Below, in pieces: positions 8,801 to 13,329 of a stretch of DNA of 13,329 nucleotides. The stretch's first letter is position 1. Each line of letters starts with the position of its first letter. The notes beneath the pieces are model-generated. The model saw only the letters and a program-made list of their open reading frames with translations. It had not been told where the DNA came from and searched no databases. Where the stretch lies: positions 1-13,329 of the forward strand of contig NZ_CAMYEZ010000051.1 of NCBI RefSeq assembly GCF_947254915.1, given 5' to 3'. The DNA comes from an uncultured Porphyromonas sp. Its GTDB lineage: Bacteria > Bacteroidota > Bacteroidia > Bacteroidales > Porphyromonadaceae. The position numbers were made by a program, and so were the translations under genes.

Positions 8801-10146
8801 GTGGCGGTCAGGAGCTGGAGGGTAAGTCCAAGCAGTATGCCGTGGCTTACTGCCCAGGTGATAATCCTGCATGGGGTACTTACAACCCCGTCGTCACGGT
8901 CATGCCTGGTAGCGACCGCAAGGTGCAGCTCGAGGGTGTCTATCTGACCAACACGGCCTGGGTCAAGAGCTTTGCTACCAGGGGCGACAAGAACTTCGGT
9001 CGTCCCGCCTTTGAGGAGGGGAGCTTCTTTATCGTGACCATCACGGCTGACAATGGTAAGAAGGTCGAGGTACCACTCATCGACTATCGCAATAAGAAGC
9101 GCGAAGTGGTCAACGACTGGAAGTGGGTCGACCTCTCCTCTCTCGGCGAGGTCAAGACGCTCAAGTTCTCCATCTTGTCGAGCGACAGCTATGCGCCTAG
9201 CTACTTTGCTATGGACAACCTGCACATCAAGCAGGATGCCTCTGCAAAGCCCGCCAAGGAGCAGATAGTGCTTGAGGTGATGGCAACAACCGAAACAACA
9301 GCGCAGGTACGCTGGCAGGCACTCCCCACGCAGGTGAGCTACACCGTAAGCTATCGTCCTGTAGGTGCTGACGCTAGTGCGACGCAGACGATGCGCCTCG
9401 ATCCTACGCAGCAGCTCCGCTCACTAGAGCTTCGTGACGGCTACGTCTACACCACCCTCGAGGGGCTACAGATGGGTACACGCTATGAGGTCACCGTCGA
9501 GGCGACCATCATGCCCGCTATGCAGACGGTCGCTCAGGGTAAGACCACCTTCACGACTCAGGCTATTGATGGTAAGCTAGATGCTAAGCTCGTAGCAGGC
9601 TCACTGCAGGCTCAGAGCTTCTCTATCTCCTTTGCTACGATTGACAAGGCTGAGAGCTATACGGTTAATCTGGCTAAGGTGGACAAGGAGGGTAATACTA
9701 AGGCTGTCGATATCATCAGCATCGCTGCTGACGGCTCGCCTCTAGGCGAACTCTCACCACTCCAGGGTCCGCCCACGCTACAAGATGGTCGCATCACGCT
9801 ACCGTTCGTTGATCTCAGCGAGCAGACCGCTTACCGTGTGACCGTCTCTGCTCGTCAGGGTGAGACGAAACTCTGCTCTGAGCAGCTCATCATCGTCACC
9901 CCACAGGCTACAGCCATCGACGCTATCGACGGCGAGACGGCACGTGTCGTAGCCACTCCCGAGGGTATCCTCGTGATGGGTCTACAGGGTGCGACCATCG
10001 AGCTGTATACAGCTAGCGGTGCTCAGATAGGTCGCTACCAGATCACCGAGCCTGAGCAACTCATCGCTGAGCAGCTCCAGTCTGGTATCTACATCGTCGC
10101 AGCCCACAAGGCAGACGCAGTACGTACCTTCCGACTGATCTTCTAG
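2818..10146 (+). CDS. Giant multidomain T9SS-secreted protein (CUB-like, beta-helix, PKD, DUF4465-like)
   Basis: 2442 aa from the ATG at 2818. An in-frame GTG at 2764 would overlap the previous gene and put 18 residues before a clear signal peptide (1 to about 23), so the ATG is preferred. Four paralogous CUB-like modules (about 42-157, 325-440, 596-724, 893-1006) share a Y-D-x-G-G turn (Y51, Y334, Y904; degenerate in the third) and a final GF/GW strand. Each is followed by a 140-150-residue beta-sandwich resembling the sialidase-associated N-terminal domain. A right-handed beta-helix spans about 1161-1618, ending in TVGAYEQ. Then come an FN3-like domain (1621-1721), a jelly-roll-like segment (1722-1851), a PKD-like domain (1851-1923), a DUF4465-like domain (1927-2140), two FN3-like domains (2141-2363) and a type A sorting domain (2364-2442, ending in SGIYIVAA and RTFRLIF). 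No catalytic motif is evident. Its role is probably adhesion or ligand capture at the surface; the upstream B12 riboswitch points to cobamide acquisition, which is inference. Confidence 0.85.
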   Translation: MQRTVTTTLLLLCWLLLPPIVWGQEDNTLLMPTSIYGNNEHKVGDTPLILYDSGGADGNAQANKGGKIVFTPEQAGKCIEIEIQELALANQDELYILEGYVDYSPYRTPNERAIIRKFAKADRPTLPLKLRSSGKSGQITIGSKTKANPGAGFKIIVRTVDQPAIKIASILEDKSASHDPYIGEQSLIVSNLKITTEGLAKAPKLTALHYKLSNTKPSDITAIYLYEVNSRKPKQLDADKLLGKTTEISAEGTITLSKEYTLSEPNHALVLVVDLKSDVAAGSRIDVATTKLTTTLGDHAVTLQEPKPLTVEDAYALAKTPKTYTVGNKSLTLYDDGGKYEPISEKFDGYAVFKPETTGKVIQVDFTKLDLFGYSSINRADLVEVYNGSAVNADNLIIKLNKEKAYKVTSTASDGSLTIRLVTNTGTPKAGFEALVSQIAPLPMAVDSLSGRTIEVDTFAMPINASVKKVGMVAFTLVAQGTKDPVTLQRLDLSSISKKTDIAQVALYYSPIVDDFTKAKEIARWDFAQALTATLPTPQALREGANHFYLVVDLQETASKGGKVNLSIDKIHISSGEKTLPEQQRTRTEALEVMNKMVLTLGKHHVKVYEPWDFTPQLKHSLTTGYDTDAGERSVTFEATAPDNVIQLDINKWDFYYTSWGSKPTLRIYDGEDATAPLLFELKPNKDAYKTKPADYIRSTQKALTFVFDAKGGSGSLGWRGQVKQYLPQDMKVDSAAAKQIELPFIAVGSDLNPVLALDIHTIGDRKPILVDGLTVDLKGGAPQIKRVALYATTAEGTLDANKLIAEAQVEPMMKSVDLPADALAQNGTLKEFANNYILAIDIRKDAPLTESIDVAIAKLTVSGKPITVRDADPKGSYKLVNIFNHPASGDNKVVTVTTPLSYYDEGGPDGKVLKNTGSYVTFLPAHEGEVVTLTIDSINLRRATFGIYSGRDHTVKSKLLSTGDNNILKQTGVRTFTSQEQDGSLTVYFKGSDTYTFGWAARVESVKPRDLFVEKVSATALPVDKQGILSGSSLPAVRIDLTTAGEKGKTTLEKLQLEISSEGIKELALYATGAISEFDEAHLIATVKPQTTQTEVIFKFDPADILKLPRTQYYWVKAQLAGDLKVGTPISVAAKSVTIGGSKYDVKQEKPFDTKTRKGGLQGTLRVGSSSAASYKSLAAAAKDLTKQGISGAVTVEVEPGEYPEAVLLERIPGASAKNSITIVGLGNSRDEVVLSANGYNKPTGDDAHRRAYGVMTVRNTPYVTLRNMTIHSTDLGFPTMVYVQENSSHFTMDNCHVYTKNTSNMNYNMSPSLVKVEGASNPHAQSCDVLVENSLFEGGHIALQIGGTTTVANPVGKGYTVRNNRFVDHSGKAIYVTRASEVLIEGNEMVQQIAPQRDYSGIDATFHTDAKIIGNDFDLTQPKAYKLSNLVGINVREVQGEGLLVANNVIRITRGSATSRAFAASNVTGLNFVFNTAIAREGKSTALLMLNNTIASSLISDNILQNRDGGSILFSNQPLPNEQLTCDRNALYTSDSKGVLITAKGKKYDATNYQQATKSTASKVVEVPFVSDKVLYPKDMTVLPQGAPHAAITTDILGTARDKDHPTVGAYEQDPNVTDEAPKLTNKQVVRALHQSATISVEPDQMTDVYLMTIVKGEEAPDAAKIRDKGRHFTALGKHTTEFTIMGLEPETTYEVYGLLHGTLNNKDAEPELLFTFTTSYMPTRVATFEKDNRTIEGDVVYSGTNSFAGVKVVEDFTRSLNQIAEMAGDKVTITVTNSNGKIPQRGFSLMADRPVYMRIDGGTRITLPATEQEWAYVDLAQRGDIREVTLESRGKLWIDDYNGDALAMQLAIAPVSINLGQQAQLTAEVIRGVAPYSYEWSQGDSLQTVSVAPTQTTRYSVTVTDAAGSQVTESVYVYVNGLHGEPMVATFEEEPLSSEEPYNQKAPFGSGSFAFSNSYNAEWKSWSGFALAASADTIYSGDLTQQYNNVIGGGQELEGKSKQYAVAYCPGDNPAWGTYNPVVTVMPGSDRKVQLEGVYLTNTAWVKSFATRGDKNFGRPAFEEGSFFIVTITADNGKKVEVPLIDYRNKKREVVNDWKWVDLSSLGEVKTLKFSILSSDSYAPSYFAMDNLHIKQDASAKPAKEQIVLEVMATTETTAQVRWQALPTQVSYTVSYRPVGADASATQTMRLDPTQQLRSLELRDGYVYTTLEGLQMGTRYEVTVEATIMPAMQTVAQGKTTFTTQAIDGKLDAKLVAGSLQAQSFSISFATIDKAESYTVNLAKVDKEGNTKAVDIISIAADGSPLGELSPLQGPPTLQDGRITLPFVDLSEQTAYRVTVSARQGETKLCSEQLIIVTPQATAIDAIDGETARVVATPEGILVMGLQGATIELYTASGAQIGRYQITEPEQLIAEQLQSGIYIVAAHKADAVRTFRLIF

Positions 10147-10161
10147 CGATAAGCTATACAC

Positions 10162-10220
10162 GGAGCCTTAGCTCCACACGCTTCGTAGCCCCACTCGGTC
10201 CTCGTGCCGGGTGGGGCTAC
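10162..10220 (+). terminator. Hairpins ending the B12-regulated operon
   Basis: Sixteen bases after the stop codon is a small hairpin, GGAGC/GCTCC (10162-10166 and 10171-10175). It is followed by a strong 14-pair stem, GTAGCCCCACTCGG (10185-10198) with CCGGGTGGGGCTAC (10207-10220), which has one G-U pair and an 8-nt loop. There is no T tract afterwards, so this may be a stabilising 3' end or a terminator lacking a U tail. Confidence 0.6.
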
Positions 10221-10306
10221 TGCTTGGTGCGGGGGGCTCTCCTACCCGCCCCAAACTCACTCCACAAGCGACAATAAGGAACACTATCCAAGTTTTCCAA
10301 AATCAC

Positions 10307-10343
10307 TCCTCCGTAGGAAACTTATCTTTCCTCCATAGGAAAC
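10307..10343. repeat. Pair of 15-bp direct repeats beside repeat copy 2
   Basis: TCCTCCGTAGGAAAC (10307-10321) and TCCTCCATAGGAAAC (10329-10343) differ at one base and are spaced 22 bp apart. Each is partly palindromic (TTCC and GGAA arms). The related ACGGAGGAA occurs at 10355-10363, and CTACGGAGG occurs near 1152-1160 beside copy 1. They seem to be shorter modules of the same intergenic repeat family. Confidence 0.5.
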
Positions 10344-10368
10344 AGCCATCGTCCACGGAGGAATGAGA

Positions 10369-10488
10369 AAATTCTTCGGAACTTTGATTTCATTCTTCCG
10401 AAGTTTTATTTCATTCTTCCGAAGTTTTATATCCCGGCTCCGTGGAGAATATCCGTTTTCCACCGAGCTATTGGGAATTTCCTCGGTA
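10369..10488 (-). repeat. Dispersed intergenic repeat element, copy 2 (inverted relative to copy 1)
   Basis: Read on the minus strand it carries the same blocks in the same order as 981-1123. TACCGAGGAAATTCCCAATA begins at 10488, ATTCTCCACGGAG occupies 10450-10438, and three 21-bp units follow: 10433-10413, 10412-10392 and, with the inverted TTCCGAAG core, 10391-10371. An AATTTT run follows the last unit. The two copies point towards each other across the 1683-10146 gene pair. Confidence 0.75.
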
Positions 10489-10515
10489 GGCGCTACTCTG
10501 TATCGCTTATTTTGC

Positions 10516-10523
10516 TAACTTTG
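10516..10523 (+). promoter_or_regulatory. -7 promoter box for the mutase operon
   Basis: TAACTTTG fits the consensus TAnnTTTG and lies 161 nt before the mutase start codon, just outside repeat copy 2. No clear TTTG is found 19-21 nt upstream, so the -33 element is weak or absent. Confidence 0.45.
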
Positions 10524-10569
10524 CTCCTACTGCGAGAGGTTAGCTAGTGCAAGCCATTTACGGTATATG

Positions 10570-10636
10570 GTGCGCCTTCTGACCACTCGCTACGAATCCC
10601 CAACGGCAGCACGGGTAGCGCTACAATAGGGCGCAC
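10570..10636 (+). promoter_or_regulatory. Nested stem structure in the mutase leader
   Basis: An outer stem, GTGCGCC (10570-10576) with GGCGCAC (10630-10636), encloses an inner stem, CGCTAC (10588-10593) with GTAGCG (10615-10620). The right inner arm also belongs to the perfect palindrome GTAGCGCTAC (10615-10624), which offers a competing fold. It matches no riboswitch class I recognise. Confidence 0.4.
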
Positions 10637-10684
10637 GCAACCTGCCAACAATACTTTCAAACAATCTAACGACACAATAAAACT

Positions 10685-12436
10685 ATGGCAACTTTATCAC
10701 CCGAACTTATACAGCAAGCACAGGAGCGTGCCAAGCAGTGGCTCGAGCCCGCTTTCGATAGTGAGACACGTCAGCAAGTAGAGGCTCTCCTTGCGGCTGA
10801 GGACAAGACGCCTCTCGTGGAGGCTTTCTACCAAGTACTAGAGTTTGGCACGGGCGGCCTGCGAGGCATCATGGGCGCTGGTACCAACCGCATGAATAAG
10901 TACACCGTCGGTATGGCTACGCAGGGCTTGGCAAACTACCTCCTGCAGTGCTTCGCTGGCGAAGAGATCTCCGTAGCTATCGGCTACGATGGACGCAACA
11001 ACAGCCCCTTCTTCGCTCAGACGACGGCTGACGTGCTCACGGCAAACGGCATCAAGGTCTACCTCTACGATGCGCTGCGCCCTACCCCGATGGTTTCCTA
11101 TGCGATCCGTCAGCTGGGCTGCAAGAGTGGCGTCATGGTGACTGCCTCGCACAATCCCAAGGAGTACAACGGCTACAAGGTCTTCTGGAGCGACGGTGCT
11201 CAGATCATCGCCCCGCACGACAAGGCAATCGTCAATGAGGTGAAGAGCATCACAGACATTGACCAAGTGAAGTGGCAAGGCAATCCAGCACTCGTCGAGA
11301 TGATCGGAGCCGAGATGGACGACCGCTTCATCCATGATGTCTGTACCCTATCGCTCTCGCCTGAGTCGGTGCAGCGTCACAGTGATATGGCGATCGTCTA
11401 TACACCCATTCACGGTACTGGCGTACGTATCGTACCTCGTGCGCTAGAGGCTTTTGGCTTTAAGAATATCATCCATGTGCCAGAGCAAGATGTGATCGAC
11501 GGCAACTTCCCGACGGTCATCTCGCCGAATCCCGAGGAGCCCGCAGCGATGAAGCTGGCGATGGAGCGTGCCGAGGCTACGGGCGCTGATCTCGTCCTAG
11601 CGAGTGACCCTGATGGTGACCGCATCGGTGTCGCTGTGCGCAACGAGCAGGGTGAGCTACACCTGATCAATGGTAATCAGATCTGCGCCCTCCTGACCTA
11701 CTACACGATAGCCCGCCGCAAGGAGATGGGCGACCTGCGTCCCGATGACTTTGTGGTCAAGACGATTGTGACCACGGAGCTGATCCCCGCCATTGCCAAG
11801 GACTACGGTGTAGAGTGCATGGACTGCTACACAGGCTTTAAGTGGATCGCCAACGAGGTGCGTGAGCAGGAGGGCAAGCGCCGCTACATAGGTGGTGGCG
11901 AGGAGAGCTACGGCTACCTCTGGGAGACCTTCGTACGAGACAAGAGTTCGGTGTCAGCTTGCTCTATCTTTGCAGAGCTGACGGCATGGGCACTGGACAA
12001 GGGGTTGACCATTGATAAGCTTTTGGAGAAGATTTACAACGAGCATGGCTACTTCCTTGAGAAGGGCATCAGCGTAGTGCGCAAAGGCATCAAGGGCGCT
12101 CAGGAGATTAGCCAGATGATGGCCGACTACCGCTCCAACCCGATGAAGGAGCTGGCGGGCAGTCCCGTGGTGAAGATACTAGACTATCAGTCGCTCGAGG
12201 GTAAGTGTCTCAAGAGTGGCGAGACCTTCCCAATCAAGATGCCTGCGACCAGCAATGTGCTACAATACCACACGGCGGACGGAACGGTCCTCTCGATACG
12301 TCCCTCAGGTACGGAGCCTAAGATCAAGTACTACATTGGGGTCACCTACAAGCGTGGCACTGACCCTGCCTGCGACAATCCCGAGCAACTACTCCGTGAT
12401 CGTATCCAGGCGATACGTGAGCAGCTAAGTATCTAA
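10685..12436 (+). CDS. pgm: Phosphoglucomutase / phosphomannomutase (alpha-D-phosphohexomutase family)
   Basis: 583-aa cytoplasmic enzyme that moves a phosphate between C1 and C6 of a hexose phosphate via a phosphoserine, linking glycolysis to nucleotide-sugar and polysaccharide synthesis. All four landmark motifs are present. The catalytic-serine loop TASHNPKEYNG has Ser155. The metal-binding loop DPDGDR is at 308-313. The sugar-binding loop GGGEESYG is at 403-410, and the phosphate-binding loop RPSGTEPK starts at Arg539. The length and the N-terminal TGGLRGIMG motif match the long PGM2/PgcA-like branch common in Bacteroidota and Firmicutes. Choice between glucose and mannose phosphate, or activity on both, cannot be settled from these motifs. 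The start MATLSPELIQQ follows an A-rich stretch. A -7 box and a structured leader lie upstream, and the next gene begins 20 nt downstream, suggesting co-transcription. Confidence 0.95.
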   Translation: MATLSPELIQQAQERAKQWLEPAFDSETRQQVEALLAAEDKTPLVEAFYQVLEFGTGGLRGIMGAGTNRMNKYTVGMATQGLANYLLQCFAGEEISVAIGYDGRNNSPFFAQTTADVLTANGIKVYLYDALRPTPMVSYAIRQLGCKSGVMVTASHNPKEYNGYKVFWSDGAQIIAPHDKAIVNEVKSITDIDQVKWQGNPALVEMIGAEMDDRFIHDVCTLSLSPESVQRHSDMAIVYTPIHGTGVRIVPRALEAFGFKNIIHVPEQDVIDGNFPTVISPNPEEPAAMKLAMERAEATGADLVLASDPDGDRIGVAVRNEQGELHLINGNQICALLTYYTIARRKEMGDLRPDDFVVKTIVTTELIPAIAKDYGVECMDCYTGFKWIANEVREQEGKRRYIGGGEESYGYLWETFVRDKSSVSACSIFAELTAWALDKGLTIDKLLEKIYNEHGYFLEKGISVVRKGIKGAQEISQMMADYRSNPMKELAGSPVVKILDYQSLEGKCLKSGETFPIKMPATSNVLQYHTADGTVLSIRPSGTEPKIKYYIGVTYKRGTDPACDNPEQLLRDRIQAIREQLSI

Positions 12437-12456
12437 GAGCAGGTACACATTATTAT

Positions 12457-13329
12457 ATGGTTACAGACGACATCTACCGGCTCCTCTCTGAGCATCAGAT
12501 CGCCCAAGCTGTCAAGCTACTAGGCGAGCAGATGCAGTCTCACGTGCGTATCCCCGTGGAGCAACGCGACCGCTACCACTCGGCAAAGCGTATCCTAGAG
12601 ACGATGCTACAATACCTAGAGTCTCCGATACAAGACCCTGAGCTGGTGACGAACTACAGCTACCTGCTCCGGACGCTCTATGAGGTGACTGATGCACTAC
12701 GAGATACGGAGTGGGTGGCTCAGTCGCCTCAATACGAGAAGCAATCAAACTACTACGCTCTACTGCTAGACAATGGAGGACTCGCAATGGTTGTCGAGCA
12801 ACTGACGCTCCAGTCGAACCTCGCAACGGTTGACCGACCACGCTACGACGAACTGGTCAAGCGCCTCACGATGGGGCTCCTCTATACGCAGGAGTGGAGC
12901 GACGAGGTGGCCACTGCGCTAGACCAGCTAGACGACTACATACAGCAGGCAGCTCTCACGGCTGTCACCCTAGCCTTGCTACGCTCGTGGCACTGGGGCA
13001 AGCTCTGCTGGCTACTTGCTAAGCTGATGGAGACACGAGGCGAACAGACGATGGTGCGCATTCGTGCTGTCGTCGGGGTGCTCCTCGTCGGCGAACTATA
13101 CAGTAGCCGTCTGGCACTCTATGAGGAGCAGCTTCCCTACAAGCCTCAGCAGATCGGCGAGGCGATTACCCTCGAGGAGTACGACATGATCTGGAGCCAC
13201 CGTCTCCGCATGAAGTACACGCCACAAGTGGTGGAGTATGTGCAGAAGCTCTTCGGACGCTTCAACAGCCCAGAGTTTCAGCAGCGCTTTCAGGAGATTA
13301 TCTCTTCGACGGGCGACAGTGAGGAGCCA
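12457..13329 (+). CDS. Unrecognised helix-rich protein, 3' end beyond the window
   Basis: An ATG at 12457 opens a frame (MVTDDIYRLLSEHQIAQAVK...) that stays open for 291 codons to the window edge. Composition is rich in Leu, Gln, Glu and Ala with regularly spaced aromatic residues, as in alpha-helical repeat proteins. There is no signal peptide. The part around 170-210 is more hydrophobic (AALTAVTLALLRSWHWGKLCWLLAKL), but I read it as buried helices rather than a clear membrane segment. The opening recalls large TPR-like cytoplasmic proteins of Bacteroidales, but I cannot assign a family with confidence. It begins 20 nt after the mutase stop without its own promoter, so it probably shares that transcript. 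The codon usage is like that of its neighbours. Confidence 0.75.
   Translation, partial: MVTDDIYRLLSEHQIAQAVKLLGEQMQSHVRIPVEQRDRYHSAKRILETMLQYLESPIQDPELVTNYSYLLRTLYEVTDALRDTEWVAQSPQYEKQSNYYALLLDNGGLAMVVEQLTLQSNLATVDRPRYDELVKRLTMGLLYTQEWSDEVATALDQLDDYIQQAALTAVTLALLRSWHWGKLCWLLAKLMETRGEQTMVRIRAVVGVLLVGELYSSRLALYEEQLPYKPQQIGEAITLEEYDMIWSHRLRMKYTPQVVEYVQKLFGRFNSPEFQQRFQEIISSTGDSEEP

Noticed and set aside
8737..9225. 162-codon minus-strand frame inside the giant gene
   Set aside because: It is antisense to the well-formed DUF4465-like domain and has no recognisable features; it is a by-product of codon bias.
981..10488. Whole region as a composite transposon
   Set aside because: No transposase, integrase or target-site duplication is visible; only the inverted repeats are supported.
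10838..11335. 165-codon minus-strand frame inside the mutase gene
   Set aside because: Antisense to the catalytic domain of a clearly real enzyme, with no promoter or domain of its own.
1..13329. CRISPR array or toxin-antitoxin/defence genes
   Set aside because: The only regular repeats are the adjacent 21-bp units without spacers, and no cas, nuclease or toxin-like reading frame is present.

Overview
The window looks like chromosomal DNA of a Bacteroidota bacterium, most likely the genus Porphyromonas. Three things support this. Promoters are of the Bacteroidota type (TTTG/TTG, 19 nt, TAnnTTTG). Start codons lack clear Shine-Dalgarno sequences. Two exported proteins end in what look like type IX secretion (T9SS) type A sorting domains. 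The species cannot be fixed from the sequence alone.

Layout. The left end (1-722) is on the minus strand: the 5' part of a tRNA-Tyr(GTA), cut by the window edge, then a complete bacterial ferritin. A 960-bp intergenic region (723-1682) follows. It holds the ferritin promoter with a palindromic cluster upstream, a dispersed repeat element with four 21-bp units, a near-perfect promoter, a cobalamin (B12) riboswitch and a 200-nt structured leader. The riboswitch precedes a two-gene, plus-strand unit: a 369-aa secreted protein (1683-2792) and, 25 nt later, a 2442-aa secreted multidomain protein (2818-10146). A strong hairpin closes this unit. A second intergenic region (10147-10684) carries an inverted copy of the same repeat element, a -7 promoter box and a structured leader. 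The window ends with a phosphoglucomutase/phosphomannomutase (10685-12436) and the 5' part of an unrecognised, helix-rich protein (12457 to the edge).

How the genes work together. The central point is the B12-riboswitch unit. Cobalamin riboswitches in Bacteroidota usually control BtuB-type TonB receptors and surface accessory proteins. Here the switch sits over two predicted T9SS cargo proteins with no receptor next to them. The giant protein alternates four CUB-like modules with four beta-sandwich modules, followed by a right-handed beta-helix, an FN3-like domain, a PKD-like domain, a DUF4465-like domain, two more FN3-like domains and the sorting domain. The inference, not proven here, is a B12-repressed surface or secreted apparatus for capturing cobamides or cobamide-carrying proteins. 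The ferritin and the mutase are ordinary housekeeping neighbours. The two inverted repeat elements bracket the B12 unit, pointing inward.
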